The notes: a model not told the origin generated them from the sequence alone. Positions 20,101-29,284 are shown, counted from the stretch's first letter. The stretch is 64,000 nt of DNA from Mucilaginibacter tolerans (GCF_030519375.1 NZ_JAUMKB010000005.1:248001-312000), one strand, 5' to 3'. Numbers and translations: made by a program.

Positions 20101-20488
20101 GTTTAATATTAAGAGTAGTTTTGCCGGCTATTGGTACCTCTACCGTGGTGTAGCCAATAAATGATACGACCAGTGTGCCGTCTTCCGGCGCATTGAGTGT
20201 AAAATTTCCGTTTATATCAGTCACTGTCCCGGCTGCTGTACCTTTTAGTTTTACAGATACGCCAATAAGCGATTCCCCGGTTGTCTGATCAGTTACTTTT
20301 CCTGTGATTTTAATTTGAGCTAATAACTTGTTTAACGCTGCTCGGTGCGGTGTGGCAAACTTTGTATTGGAAACATCTGCAGTAGCTGCTGAAGACATAC
20401 TGACAAATAGCAAAGCAATCAATACCTGGCTTAGTGCTATTTTTGAGACATTTGACAAGTTTACAGTTCTATGTAAATTGTATTCCAT
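17156..20488 (-). CDS. SusC/RagA-family TonB-dependent transporter (PUL B)
   Basis: Outer-membrane TonB-dependent transporter of 1110 aa. An N-terminal hydrophobic signal (about 15-38) leads into a roughly 20-residue spacer and a carboxypeptidase-D regulatory-like domain ('ITGKVTDQTTGESLIGVSV' at about 60-78). The SusC motif 'NEVVVVGYG', the plug ('MTVLKDASAAIYGARAANGV') and the barrel ending 'GASVKF' follow. It pairs with the SusD just downstream. The HTCS gene is encoded 470 bp upstream on the same strand and is the likely activator. Confidence 0.97.
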   Translation of the reverse strand: MEYNLHRTVNLSNVSKIALSQVLIALLFVSMSSAATADVSNTKFATPHRAALNKLLAQIKITGKVTDQTTGESLIGVSVKLKGTAAGTVTDINGNFTLNAPEDGTLVVSFIGYTTVEVPIAGKTTLNIKLQSANKGLNEVVVVGYGVQKKVTVTGSVTSVKGEDLVKSPAVNLSNSIAGRMPGVIATNASGEPGYDGSTISVRGINTLGNNSPLIVIDGVPAPAGQTNIDRINPADIESMTVLKDASAAIYGARAANGVILITTKHGKLGKPDLSYNYNHGWAQPTVIPKMANSTEYATMVDEIDLYNLPSQYWPDAWKAFQTTGSFTRPDNNATTTATFSPTDFQKFADHSDPWGHPNTDWFKATLKDWSPQTRQNVQLSGGSENIKYLTSIGYENQDAYYKNSATGYKQYDLRLNVDAKVNKYVNTSVGVSGRQENRFFPAGESAGDIFRMLTRGYPYRPAYWPNGLPGPDIENGQQPVLITTNATGYDKDTRYVVQTNGKIVIDVPYVPGLKVTGNVAIDKYIREEKSWQTPWYVYSWDGQSTTNPVLTKVARGPAQAHLFQSDEDQLSTMLEGIISYDHSFGGHNVTFLAGVQKEKSNQSYFDASRKYFASTAIDQLSWGGNTEIGNSGSAWERARLNYFGRVGYNYKEKYLAEFLWRADGSYMFPTTHRFGFFPGISAGWRISEENFFKDNIKFFQNLKLRGSWGQMGNDQVNRPHSNDLAEYAYLPLYNTNTYIINGAPTQTLTEGTAPNPSFTWETANNSDAALEGTILNGKLDFVLEAFYNVRTNILWAPTASVPATGIPGPLLPPKNYGKVTNKGVEFQFNWHDRIGEVRYNVGINGSYIKNRINIWDEPPGFPSYQTSIGHPIGSQLYYVYDGIFSTQAEVDAFNQAHPGAYSGVGASTIRVGDMKFKDIGSDNGQKVPDGKIDGYDQVRLDASHTPTFQGGLNFGVQYKGFDLTVLLQGATGAKITLQTESGTIGNFLQWSYDHRWTVDNHSTKDPRTVDRNNQFFSGGYYDSNGNLVQGNTYWLLNMNYVRLKNIELGYTLPVSLTSKVGINNLRFYANGLNVFTLAKQKIYDPESTSSDGHYYPQARVINLGASVKF

Positions 20489-20960
20489 GTTTAATTGGTT
20501 AAGTTGATTTAAATTTTAAACGCACACTCTCAAAGTGGGATGGTTTACCGGAGCTCAATTATTCTATAATTGCAACTCCTGAATTAGGGTCTGTCTGGCT
20601 TTTGTTTATTTCATAATCATCATTTAGGTTTAACTTTAATTACAATTGGTTAGGGATTATAAAAATTGGTAGTCTAACAAATCTGAAGGCATTGTCGCTA
20701 TCAATCTTAGTCTCAAAAACACCCCTTTAATTTTGAAAACAGCGCCAACTATAAATCACTTATCGTTGATGCTTTTTTTCATTTAAAAGCGTTTTCTTGC
20801 AACTAAGAAATTAAATGTTATCACTACAGTTATAATTGATTGCACTAAAGTGAGCATAATTGAGGTGATTCATAGGGGGTAAATTCTTAAAACTTGAGGG
20901 GGTAATTGGTAATAAGCGGATAATTTATTAATTAATATATATCTAAAATTAACCCTGACA
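20489..20960. other. 472-bp intergenic region between the HTCS gene and susC (PUL B)
   Basis: AT-rich gap downstream of the HTCS gene and upstream of susC, both on the minus strand. It should hold the susC promoter and the HTCS binding site. I see two copies of GGGGGTAA, 23 bp apart (20875 and 20898), but no convincing TTTG/TAnnTTTG promoter pair. No ORF with coding character is present. Confidence 0.5.
20875..20905. promoter_or_regulatory. Direct repeat GGGGGTAA x2, possible HTCS/AraC-type binding site
   Basis: GGGGGTAA occurs at 20875-20882 and 20898-20905. The 23-bp period is near two helical turns, as expected for AraC-type half-sites. G-runs of this kind stand out in the AT-rich gap. 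The distance to susC (about 390 bp) is long for a direct activator site, so this is only a candidate. Confidence 0.3.
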
Positions 20961-23900
20961 TTAACTATTGCCCATTTTTAACTTTACAGCATTTTTTGTG
21001 ATACTTGACTGAAAAGGCACGCGAAATTTTTTAATGTATTCAGATGGGTTCAGCCCGAAGAGCCTGCTAAATTGTTCCCTAAAGTACTTCAGGTCGTTAA
21101 TACCAACCTTGTAAGCAGCCTCTGCAACTGTGCAATCGGTGTTAAGAAACATTTCCGCAGCTTTTCTCAAACGTATAAACCGTATAAATCCATTGGTGGA
21201 TTGCCCGGAAATTGACCTGATTTTTTTATAAAGATTAGACTGGCTCATACCAATCTCATCAGCCAGAGCTTTGGTACAAAAATCATTGTCTGTTAAATGC
21301 TCTTCGACAATTTTCATACATTCCGCCAGGAACTCCTTATAGTCAGGCGATATCTTAAGGTCATTTGACTTTAGGGTGATCTCGTTATAAAAATATTTTT
21401 GGAGAGTATTTTTACTTTTTAATATGCCTGTGACTCTCGCAACGAGTAATTCCTTTTCAAAGGGTTTACTTATATAGTCATCCGCGCCACCCTCGATGCC
21501 TTTTAATTTAATTTCGGGCGATGTGCTGGCGGTTAATAACACAACAGGTATATGACTCAAAGAAGGCTCTTCTTTTACCCTGCTACAAAGCTCGATACCG
21601 CTTAAACCTTGCATCATAACATCGCTGATAATAATATCAGGCAATATCTGATAAACCAGATTTAAGGCGTCTGCACCATTTTCGGCTTCAAATACCTCAA
21701 AATCATTACTGAAAATTTGTTTTAGATACTGCCTGATCTGTGCATTATCATCAGCAATAACCATAGACCTGGATTCAAAGTTGAGCGGATCTGTTTTTTT
21801 ATGACTCTGGGATTGTAATTCGATCCCTGCTTTTGATACCGGTACCTCTTCTTCGCAATGTTCAATCAGTTCGTCCAGAAAAGCAGAAGTTTCGGCAACG
21901 TCCTCAAAAATCAAGTTAGGGCTTAAATGCTCCTTCCCTTTCAGCAAGCAAATCTTGAAAGTGGTTCCTTTTCCTTTTGAGCTTTGGTAACTGATATTTC
22001 CTTTATGATCTTCAATAAATCTTTTTACCAGGTAAAGCCCAATACCAAATCCACTTGCCGGCGGCAATGCATTGTGCAACTGGTAAAACTTATCAAATAA
22101 CTGATCTCCAACATACTCATCTATTCCGCACCCATTATCTTTGACCTCTATATTTACAAAAGCGTCTGTTTCTGAAATACTGCAAACTATTGTTCCATAA
22201 TTGGGGGTAAATTTTAAGGCATTAGAAATCAAATTAAATAATGCGATCTCTATCTTTTCACGGTCTGCAAATAATTCTATGGAATCTGTTTCACAAACAA
22301 ATTCAAACTGTATACTCTTGCTTTTTGCCTGATGGCTGAAACATAAAAAGACCTCTTTAGACAAGTTCACGATATCCAGTTTTACTATCTTGAGCTTATC
22401 TGACTCGCTATCAGCCTTTCTAAATAATAATAGTTGATCAACAAGACTTAATAAACGACGCGCATTACGGTAAACAATATTAAGATTACTTGTATCATTT
22501 ACCCTTTCTCCCTGACTAAATAGTAGTTCCTTAACTGGATTTATAATCAACGTAAGCGGCGTCCTGAATTCGTGAGAAATGTTGGTAAAAAATGAAAGCT
22601 TCCGTTCATTAAGTTCTTTCTCCTTCTCTGCAGACATCTGCGCAATTTTTATCTCGTACTTTAACTTAGCCTGGTTGCTACGATAAAGCATGTAATAATA
22701 GATAAGCGTTACAGTTATAGCGAAATAGCTCAGAAGAGCCCACCATGTTTTATACCAGGGTGGAAGAATTCTTATCTGTAAAGCGGCGTAATCTTCAAAC
22801 CATAAACCATCCTGGTTGGCAGTTTTTACCTTGAACGTATATTCACCTGCCGGAAGGTAACGGTAAGTAACTGATTTTTGATTTTTTACGTAGTTCCAAT
22901 TTTTGTCCAACCCCTCCAGCTTGTATGCGAATTCACATTTTTGTGCATATGCATAGTTTAAAGCTACATATTGTATGGAGAAAACCGATTGGTTAGGTTG
23001 CAAAGTTATTTGGGTGGATTCATTTATTACTTTACTTAAGATATTATCTTTTTGGCCCACTTCAACTTTTTTACCAAATAACTGCAAACCTGTAATCAGG
23101 ATTTTTGGCCTAAAGGTGTTTTGTTTTACCTCTGCAGGGAAAAAAATATTATAGCCTTCTGTTCCGCCAAAAATCATAAACTTCCTTTTGCTGCAATACA
23201 TGGATGACCGGGGATTAAACTGCCCTCCCTGCAACCCGTCTGAAGTGTCATAATTAGTGATACTGTTTGTGCTCACCCCTACTCTCGATAGCCCTTTATT
23301 TGTGCTTATCCAGATATCTCCGGAGTCATCTTTTTCTATTGCATTTATAGTATTGTCAGCCAACCCATCAATTTCTGTATACTGTTTAAAACTTTTATTT
23401 CTGATGTCATAAATTACAAGGCCGTTCCCTTCTGTACCTATCAAAAGCTTATCATTCTTATCTAAATACAATGAGTATATAACCTGGCTGGATAGAAATT
23501 TTTCAATTTGTGATTGATTGAAATAATCGACAAACTTATTTTGATCTCTTATAAAATACTTAAGACCAGAGGCATATGTTCCAACAAACAAGTTGCCGTG
23601 TTTATCTTCAGCGAGCGCCCGGATATTGTTTGAGGCGATCGTGCTGTTTTGCGGGTTATAATTAACGAATTTATCTTTCCCTGCTGGCAGCATACTTAGC
23701 CCCCCTCCGTTTGTGCCAACCCATAAATTATTTTTTGAGTCTTGCAGTATTACGCGAACATCATTTAAACCTATGCTCGAGGGGTCATCAGCCCTATGGG
23801 TGAAATTAGTGAAAGAGTCTGCCCCTTTATTATAGCGGAAAAGCCCCTGCGAATATGAACCAAACCACAACGTGTTTGAATGGTCTTTGTAAGCACTAAT

Positions 23901-25154
23901 TATGGCATTATCTGTTAATGAACCGCTCCTTCCGTCTGCCCTGTAATATCTTACTACCTCTCCATTCAGTTTCTTCTTATATATCCCGTCGCCATCGGTA
24001 CCCAGCCACAAATAGCCTTCCGCATCCATGCACATACCGTAATACCTTAAGAAGCTCGATCCGTAACTATCTACCAGCTTATTTTGAAATTTGTTGAATT
24101 TTTCAGGAATACTACTGAGCATATAAATGCCGTCGCCATATGTTCCGGCCCATATGTTTTTGTCCTTATCCTGAAATAAAGTTTGAACTGATCTGGCTGT
24201 TATGCTGTAGTTATCTTCTGATTTTACCGGATTAATTACCACATCTTTATAATCCGACTTTTCGGCTTTGGCAAGATCAATGTTATACAATCCTCCGTCC
24301 TGTAAGCCAATCAGCAGATTTTTATTATCATCCTCAAGAAGTGAAGAAAAATAGTTGCTTCTTAGCTTATACTTTGAGCCTAAGAAAACATGGAATTTAT
24401 TTTCAGCTCTTCTGTAAAGGAATAGTCCCTTACTGGCTGCTACCCAGATATCATGATTATGGTCTTCATAAATGGCATTAATTCTGCCAGGGGGAATCAC
24501 GTTTAACGGGACTTGCGCATTTAAGCTTTTTAAAATCACCCCGTCTTTGATACTAAAAACGTTTAGGCCGCCATCAAGCGTGCCTACCCATAATAACCCA
24601 TAAGTATCTTCGACAACATTAACGACTACTGTACCGGATAAAGCCGGCAATCTGTGTTTGTTATAGATTTTGTAGTGCCCGTTTTTCTCATCATAATAAG
24701 AAAACCCCGAACCGCCGCATGAAAACCACAACTGATTTTTAGTATTTTCAAAGATGCTGGTAACATAGTTTAGATTAGCCGACTGATTACCAGTAGGGTT
24801 AAATTTAGAAAACCGCTCTGTTTTGGTGTCAAATTTATATATCCCTCTTCTTGAGGATATCCATATCTCGCCATGGGCATCCTTGAATATATTTTGAACA
24901 TAATTACTCGGTAAACTGTATGGATTGTTGGGTTCAGATTTGAACACTTTGAAATTGGTGCCATCAAACCGGTTTAAACCGTCATCCGTGGCAAACCACA
25001 TAAAGCCTTTATTGTCCTGGGCTATGCTATTTATTATACCAAATGAAAGACCATCTTTCAATGAGTACTTCATCACTTTTTTTGTAAACAAGCCTTGTGC
25101 ATGTGTACAAAAACAAACAATTAGCCCTAACAGGATAAGTATAAGTCTTCTCAT
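20961..25154 (-). CDS. Hybrid two-component system (HTCS) sensor kinase / AraC-type regulator of PUL B
   Basis: One-protein signalling system, 1397 aa from the ATG at 25154; a TTG 48 bp upstream is in frame but unlikely. Order: signal peptide ('LILILLGLIVCFCTHAQ'); about 14 two-component-propeller repeats forming a periplasmic sensor (about 30-690); a Y_Y_Y domain (about 715-795); one membrane helix (about 805-824); a HisKA domain with His861 in 'NISHEFRTP'; a HATPase domain ('NLISNALKF', 'GFGIGLYLVK'); a receiver domain with phospho-acceptor Asp1178 ('IISDVMM') and 'LLTAS' and 'KPF'; and an AraC-type HTH (about 1290-1385). HTCSs bind the breakdown product of their glycan and activate the adjacent susCD. 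Position and domains agree; the ligand is inferred to be a galacto-oligosaccharide. Confidence 0.96.
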   Translation of the reverse strand: MRRLILILLGLIVCFCTHAQGLFTKKVMKYSLKDGLSFGIINSIAQDNKGFMWFATDDGLNRFDGTNFKVFKSEPNNPYSLPSNYVQNIFKDAHGEIWISSRRGIYKFDTKTERFSKFNPTGNQSANLNYVTSIFENTKNQLWFSCGGSGFSYYDEKNGHYKIYNKHRLPALSGTVVVNVVEDTYGLLWVGTLDGGLNVFSIKDGVILKSLNAQVPLNVIPPGRINAIYEDHNHDIWVAASKGLFLYRRAENKFHVFLGSKYKLRSNYFSSLLEDDNKNLLIGLQDGGLYNIDLAKAEKSDYKDVVINPVKSEDNYSITARSVQTLFQDKDKNIWAGTYGDGIYMLSSIPEKFNKFQNKLVDSYGSSFLRYYGMCMDAEGYLWLGTDGDGIYKKKLNGEVVRYYRADGRSGSLTDNAIISAYKDHSNTLWFGSYSQGLFRYNKGADSFTNFTHRADDPSSIGLNDVRVILQDSKNNLWVGTNGGGLSMLPAGKDKFVNYNPQNSTIASNNIRALAEDKHGNLFVGTYASGLKYFIRDQNKFVDYFNQSQIEKFLSSQVIYSLYLDKNDKLLIGTEGNGLVIYDIRNKSFKQYTEIDGLADNTINAIEKDDSGDIWISTNKGLSRVGVSTNSITNYDTSDGLQGGQFNPRSSMYCSKRKFMIFGGTEGYNIFFPAEVKQNTFRPKILITGLQLFGKKVEVGQKDNILSKVINESTQITLQPNQSVFSIQYVALNYAYAQKCEFAYKLEGLDKNWNYVKNQKSVTYRYLPAGEYTFKVKTANQDGLWFEDYAALQIRILPPWYKTWWALLSYFAITVTLIYYYMLYRSNQAKLKYEIKIAQMSAEKEKELNERKLSFFTNISHEFRTPLTLIINPVKELLFSQGERVNDTSNLNIVYRNARRLLSLVDQLLLFRKADSESDKLKIVKLDIVNLSKEVFLCFSHQAKSKSIQFEFVCETDSIELFADREKIEIALFNLISNALKFTPNYGTIVCSISETDAFVNIEVKDNGCGIDEYVGDQLFDKFYQLHNALPPASGFGIGLYLVKRFIEDHKGNISYQSSKGKGTTFKICLLKGKEHLSPNLIFEDVAETSAFLDELIEHCEEEVPVSKAGIELQSQSHKKTDPLNFESRSMVIADDNAQIRQYLKQIFSNDFEVFEAENGADALNLVYQILPDIIISDVMMQGLSGIELCSRVKEEPSLSHIPVVLLTASTSPEIKLKGIEGGADDYISKPFEKELLVARVTGILKSKNTLQKYFYNEITLKSNDLKISPDYKEFLAECMKIVEEHLTDNDFCTKALADEIGMSQSNLYKKIRSISGQSTNGFIRFIRLRKAAEMFLNTDCTVAEAAYKVGINDLKYFREQFSRLFGLNPSEYIKKFRVPFQSSITKNAVKLKMGNS

Positions 25155-25475
25155 GAAATGCCAGTTAATAGGTATAATTTGGTTCCCGGCCCTTTGTAAC
25201 AAACAGAATACAAAAGGCTATTTCTCAAATGTAGTTTTTTTAATTAAAAAAGAAATGTAAAACTGACAAATAATAATATTTTTATTATTTCATCAAGTTT
25301 ATATCTCATACAATAATTTAAATCGCAACTTTTTTCAGCAAAAATTTAAAAATTTCCAATTTAATCTTTGTCACTTATAATGTTCGTGTACTCCGAACAC
25401 TTTAAAAAAACAAGAAAAATTGCCGATATTAGTTCGAGTTGTCAGAAGCACCAGCATAGCCAGGCAAAATAAATC

Positions 25476-25865
25476 ATGACCAACCTCACCTATATTTCGC
25501 CGTTTTTTATCGTTAAGAGTTTAAAGAATTCTGTTGCGTTCTATGTAGATAAACTTGGGTTTGAAGTAAGGTTTATAGGCCCGGATGACGATCCGTTTTT
25601 TGCGATCGTTGGGCGCGATAATATTTCCATTATGCTTAAGGGGAGTGCGGAGGATAAAAACCCTGTTCCCAATTATACTCATTACGACTGGGCACGCTGG
25701 GATGCCTATATCTCAACTAAAGATCCTGACGGCTTGTTCGAAGAATACCAGTTGAAAGGCGTTACTTTTCATCAAAATCTCAGAGATGACGACGACGGTT
25801 TGCGCGGTTTTGAGGTGATTGATTCGGATGGATATATCTTGTTTTTTGGAAGACCTAAATCGTAA
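25476..25865 (+). CDS. VOC (glyoxalase/bleomycin-resistance) family protein
   Basis: Single-domain VOC protein, 129 aa. It opens with the betaalphabetabetabeta pattern 'ISPFFIVKSLKNSVAFYVDKLGFEV' split over about residues 6-30, and ends with 'FEVIDSDGYILFFGRP', the second half-module. VOC proteins dimerise and act as metal-dependent lyases, dioxygenases or antibiotic-binding proteins; the substrate cannot be read here. It lies 16 bp upstream of an SRPBCC gene and probably forms a two-gene unit with it. Confidence 0.88.
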   Translation: MTNLTYISPFFIVKSLKNSVAFYVDKLGFEVRFIGPDDDPFFAIVGRDNISIMLKGSAEDKNPVPNYTHYDWARWDAYISTKDPDGLFEEYQLKGVTFHQNLRDDDDGLRGFEVIDSDGYILFFGRPKS

Positions 25866-25881
25866 CATCAAAACTATTAAA

Positions 25882-26307
25882 ATGAGAGGCCCCAATTATA
25901 CAACAGCGCGTTACACAACGGCAATTGAGGTTGCGAAATCACCGGATGAGGTCTTTAATCATATTATCAACGACGTTCCCAAATTCTGGCCGGAAGAATT
26001 TAAAGGAAGAAGCTCCGAATTGAATGATGAGTTTATATTTACGTCAGAGGGCGGGCATTATTCAAAAAATAAAGTGGTTGAATTAATACCGAATAAAAAA
26101 GTAGTTTGGCTGGTAACCGAGAGCACCCGCGAAACAGATAACTTTGACTGGACCGGGACAAAAATGGTCTTTGAACTAAGCCCTAATGTCAGCCATACCC
26201 TGCTTGAATTTACTTATGACGGGATTATTCTTGAAGGTGAATATGACAGATTGGTACAGATATGTGATATGGTGATTAAAGAAATGCTTTATAATTTTAT
26301 GAAATAA
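25882..26307 (+). CDS. SRPBCC/AHSA1-type ligand-binding domain protein
   Basis: A 141-aa protein with the SRPBCC (START/Bet v 1-like) helix-grip pattern: 'AIEVAKSPDEVFNHIIND' near the N-terminus, 'KVVWLVTESTRETDNFDWTG' in the middle and a long C-terminal helix. The frame extends upstream into the VOC gene to 25819, but the ATG at 25882 begins just after the VOC stop and places the domain start correctly. AHSA1-like proteins bind hydrophobic ligands or serve as stress cofactors; function here is unknown. Confidence 0.85.
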   Translation: MRGPNYTTARYTTAIEVAKSPDEVFNHIINDVPKFWPEEFKGRSSELNDEFIFTSEGGHYSKNKVVELIPNKKVVWLVTESTRETDNFDWTGTKMVFELSPNVSHTLLEFTYDGIILEGEYDRLVQICDMVIKEMLYNFMK

Positions 26308-26422
26308 TAAAGGCAAATATTAAATAACCTGTCTAAGGTTGCGCAACTTCTGACAAATCAAGAGCTTCAAATTACCGGCAAGTATATTAACACTTTTTGA
26401 TGTAAAACAATTATGACGTTTA

Positions 26423-26875
26423 ATGCCAGAAATAAGCCTCAGATGGCTTTTTCTCAGAATTTCCTCTTATATTGATCGCGAATCTACCTCCTATATATTG
26501 CAAACTTCTAAAAGTAACATCAATCTAACAACCGGCTTTTTAATACGAAAATTCCGGATCAGTAAAGGCTGGGACCAGGCGCTCATGGCTACAAAACTGG
26601 ATATTACGCGCGGTTCGTACTCGAAAATAGAAGCTGGTCTCACCGATGTCAATTTATCACGGTTAGAACAGATCGCCTTTATCCTGGATGTCAAATTGAT
26701 ACAGCTTCTGTCATTCGATCCGGAGCAGGAAGTTCGGGACGCTTCACGGTATTTGTCGGTACTAGCTCAAATCAGGGAGAAAGACCGATGTATAGAATTG
26801 TTATTGCACCAAATCGTGGAGCTTGCTCACCAATTGAAATTTGGCAGGGAGAGCAAAGGCAATAGTAATAGATGA
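26423..26875 (+). CDS. XRE-family helix-turn-helix regulator
   Basis: DNA-binding protein of up to 150 aa. The HTH_3/XRE domain is at about 38-92 ('FLIRKFRISKGWDQALMATK', then 'TRGSYSKIEAGLTDVNLSRL'). A C-terminal helix (about 105-140) may mediate dimerisation. The start is uncertain: the first ATG (26423) adds a 37-residue N-terminal extension, while a TTG at 26498 would give a more usual XRE protein. It stands alone between short intergenic gaps, so its target is not evident. Confidence 0.78.
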   Translation: MPEISLRWLFLRISSYIDRESTSYILQTSKSNINLTTGFLIRKFRISKGWDQALMATKLDITRGSYSKIEAGLTDVNLSRLEQIAFILDVKLIQLLSFDPEQEVRDASRYLSVLAQIREKDRCIELLLHQIVELAHQLKFGRESKGNSNR

Positions 26876-27015
26876 TATGTCCTTGCTAAATCAAACCGAC
26901 CTAGCCCGGCATATTTTCACTGTTTGTAAGAATTGTTAAGGAAAGTTAATTTTTTTAACTGGTGACAATACTGGCTGCATTTGGCCGTCTTTACCTATAT
27001 TAAGCTACCAACACT

Positions 27016-27252
27016 ATGAAATATAAAATAAAATTACCGGACGGTACCGCACAATTTATTCAAATAACCAGTGCCTATTTCAAATCATGGCATGTTTGGA
27101 TGGTAAAGTTTGACGACGGAAGAACAGCTATGCTTTTTAAAATAGGGGGCGAATGGATGCAAAGAACAGAGGATTTCCTTGAGTTTCCAGTTCTGAAGGA
27201 ACTCGGCTCATTTATTGATAAAATAATAATAAAAAGAAAAATAGCCTTTTAA
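27016..27252 (+). CDS. Hypothetical protein, 78 aa
   Basis: Small soluble protein with no motif I recognise. It opens 'MKYKIKLPDGTAQFIQITSA', is rich in aromatic residues ('KSWHVWMVKF'), and ends basic ('KIIIKRKIAF'). It has no signal peptide or membrane helix. A factor-independent terminator follows 30 bp downstream, which supports a real transcription unit. Function unknown. Confidence 0.6.
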   Translation: MKYKIKLPDGTAQFIQITSAYFKSWHVWMVKFDDGRTAMLFKIGGEWMQRTEDFLEFPVLKELGSFIDKIIIKRKIAF

Positions 27253-27280
27253 CGGGTAAGCGGCTCTATGACAACTAAAA

Positions 27281-27318
27281 CAAAAGCCTTAAGTCAAAAA
27301 CCTTAAGGTTTTTTTTTT
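27281..27318 (+). terminator. Intrinsic terminator after the 78-aa gene
   Basis: AAAAGCCTTAAG ... CTTAAGGTTTTT gives a 12-bp stem with one G-T pair, followed by a run of T. It ends the 27016-27252 transcript and may also serve the convergent small gene. Confidence 0.8.
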
Positions 27319-27362
27319 GGCCACACCTCACAGGTCTTCTGAAAAAACCTGTATCGGTTAAA

Positions 27363-27557
27363 TCATGCTGATAAAGTATCCCTTTGTTGTATTTCCCTGT
27401 GAAGCTCTGACATTTTATCATACAACCTGGAGATTGATGCTAAAACCCCCAGCTGTTTCACCAGTCCGTTTTCGTAACTGTATCGTTGCGTAAGCAACTT
27501 CTTGATCCGGGATTCAATACGAGTAGATTCATTCCTTAACACTGATATCCGTTTCAT
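27363..27557 (-). CDS. Possible small coiled-coil protein, 64 aa
   Basis: Short, highly charged ORF rich in Arg, Lys, Glu and Leu ('RIESRIKKLLTQRY', 'YDKMSELHREIQQRD') that would form an amphipathic helix or coiled coil. It is in a gap with no competing gene, has an ATG start, and faces the terminator at 27281-27318. No family recognised; it could be spurious. Confidence 0.4.
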   Translation of the reverse strand: MKRISVLRNESTRIESRIKKLLTQRYSYENGLVKQLGVLASISRLYDKMSELHREIQQRDTLSA

Positions 27558-27696
27558 AATGCAGATTAGTCAAATTTGAATGACCTTGATGCCTGATTAA
27601 ACGTATTTGCCACAACAAGGTTACGACAATTAAAACATAACCTTTTGATATTCAATTATTATAAAATTTTAACTAAAGACATGTAACCCTCCAAGC

Positions 27697-27730
27697 AAAA
27701 AGCCTCAAGACATCCGGCTTAAGGCTTTTT
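27697..27730. terminator. Bidirectional hairpin terminator upstream of the YtxH-like gene end
   Basis: AAAAAGCCT-c-AAG ... CTT-a-AGGCTTTTT forms a stem of about 12 pairs with one mismatch, with A- and T-runs on either side. It lies 23 bp beyond the stop of the minus-strand gene ending at 27753 and most likely terminates it. Confidence 0.78.
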
Positions 27731-27752
27731 GACTTTAAAGTTTTGTGTTCCT

Positions 27753-27956
27753 TTAGGATTTGTGGCTACGCTGCCTGATCTGATCAGTAACCTGATCAAT
27801 GGTTTGTGTAGCGTATTGCTTGCCTTTTTCCATCCATTCAGGGGCTTTGTTGGTCAGCTCATCCAAAATTGAAGTGCCATCTTCTCTTTTGCGTACAAGA
27901 TAGGCAACGCCCGCAGCCAGGGCTGTGCCTGCTAATATTAAGGGTAAAAGTTTCAT
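27753..27956 (-). CDS. YtxH-like small membrane-anchored protein, 67 aa
   Basis: Starts 'MKLLPLILAGTALAAGVAYL' with one transmembrane helix (about 3-21), then a charged cytoplasmic tail with helical repeats ('APEWMEKGKQYATQTIDQV'). This is the pattern of YtxH-type stress proteins of Bacillota and Bacteroidota. The frame is open for 25 more codons upstream, but the ATG at 27956 starts directly at the membrane helix. Role unknown; general stress is typical of the family. Confidence 0.65.
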   Translation of the reverse strand: MKLLPLILAGTALAAGVAYLVRKREDGTSILDELTNKAPEWMEKGKQYATQTIDQVTDQIRQRSHKS

Positions 27957-28135
27957 AATTTTAAGTTTTGATATAAGGAAGAACGCCGTAACAGCTAAAT
28001 TGTTGTAAATCATTGCATGTATGGTTACCAATTTATTTACAAAAATCGCAATTGATGATTACCAAATCTTGCCGCTAGTATCAAAAGAGACAGCAATCTG
28101 ATAATGAGCAGTTAAGAGCGTGGGTATTTCGGAAT

Positions 28136-29284
28136 TTAAAAAGTCAGATCCTTGTCTATCTCTTTTAGCAAATATTCCTTCCTATCCGAGGAATACTCCC
28201 AAAACATGACACCGGCTAAACCATTCTTTTTAACGTATTTGCACTTATTCTTAACTGACCATTCATCATCGAAAGTGATAAACTGGCGAAGGTCGGCATT
28301 GTATAAGTAAGGGGCATAGGCATCTTTATCGCGATAATATTTGTAGCCTTTTTTGTTGATCAGGCTATCCCTGATAAATGTATACCCGCCGCCTACACCA
28401 CGAACACGTATCGAAGCAGTTTTGGCGCCGAGAACCATTATTTGTGAATCAGCGGCCGCCAGCGTGTGCCCATAAAAGGCAACGCCTACCACAAGTTTAT
28501 CCGCAGGGACGCCCGCTGCCATAAAATCGTGCACGGCCATATCAGCAGAGCAAAGTGTTTTATAACTTTTTGATGCATATAGATTGGTATGATGCAATAC
28601 AATATGCAGGCTGTCCTGGGCAAAATCATAGGTCATAAGGCTCACATAGTCCAGGTATTTGGAAGCTTCACCCATTTCCGTCAGCTTCAGGAAACGCGTA
28701 AACCCACCTGCGGCAGTGGTGAGCAACTTCTTGCCGCCTGCTTCTTTTTCAAGGGTATCCAAATCAAGTCGCAGCTTCTGGAACATAAGCGTGAAATTAT
28801 GTTTATCCTCGGGCCTGTAAATATTACCCGCCCCAATATCGTTAGGGTACTCCCAGTCGATATCCACGCCATCAAAGTGATATTTTTTTACTATTGCAAC
28901 GGCACTTGCTGCAAAAGCTTCCCGGCTGGTATCGGTTAGTACAGCATCCGAAAAATTGCGGCTTCCACCCCAGCCGCCTATCGAGATAAGCAATTTGAGG
29001 TTAGGGTTGATCTTTTTAAGTTTTAACAAGTTTCGAAAATTCACCGTATCCGTCTTTTCGTGTTCAAGATAGGCCCGATTATTTTTAATAACTACAAATG
29101 CATAATTAATATGGGTGAGCTTCTTTGCGTCTACCATAGCTGTATCATATAAGCCACGGTAACCACCAACATAGCCTATGATGACATGTTTTTTGTTCTC
29201 TGACGATTGAGCGGATACAGATATTGATATAAATAACGCAAGCACTAACGACAACGTGCCCGATAAGCGGGATAGGATTCTCAT
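28136..29284 (-). CDS. GH18 chitinase-like glycosidase, exported
   Basis: Exported GH18 enzyme, 382 aa from the ATG at 29284; an ATG six codons upstream is also in frame. The signal peptide ends near 'SISVSAQ'. The GH18 barrel shows 'LLISIGGWGGS' on strand 3 and the catalytic 'FDGVDIDWEYP' with Glu145 as the acid and the DxxDxD aspartates at 138, 141 and 143. Later come 'VSLMTYDFAQ' and 'GVMFWEYSSD'. It hydrolyses beta-1,4-GlcNAc polymers or related substrates, and could supply GlcNAc to the BadF-type kinase nearby (inference). It is a single gene without SusCD. Confidence 0.94.
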   Translation of the reverse strand: MRILSRLSGTLSLVLALFISISVSAQSSENKKHVIIGYVGGYRGLYDTAMVDAKKLTHINYAFVVIKNNRAYLEHEKTDTVNFRNLLKLKKINPNLKLLISIGGWGGSRNFSDAVLTDTSREAFAASAVAIVKKYHFDGVDIDWEYPNDIGAGNIYRPEDKHNFTLMFQKLRLDLDTLEKEAGGKKLLTTAAGGFTRFLKLTEMGEASKYLDYVSLMTYDFAQDSLHIVLHHTNLYASKSYKTLCSADMAVHDFMAAGVPADKLVVGVAFYGHTLAAADSQIMVLGAKTASIRVRGVGGGYTFIRDSLINKKGYKYYRDKDAYAPYLYNADLRQFITFDDEWSVKNKCKYVKKNGLAGVMFWEYSSDRKEYLLKEIDKDLTF

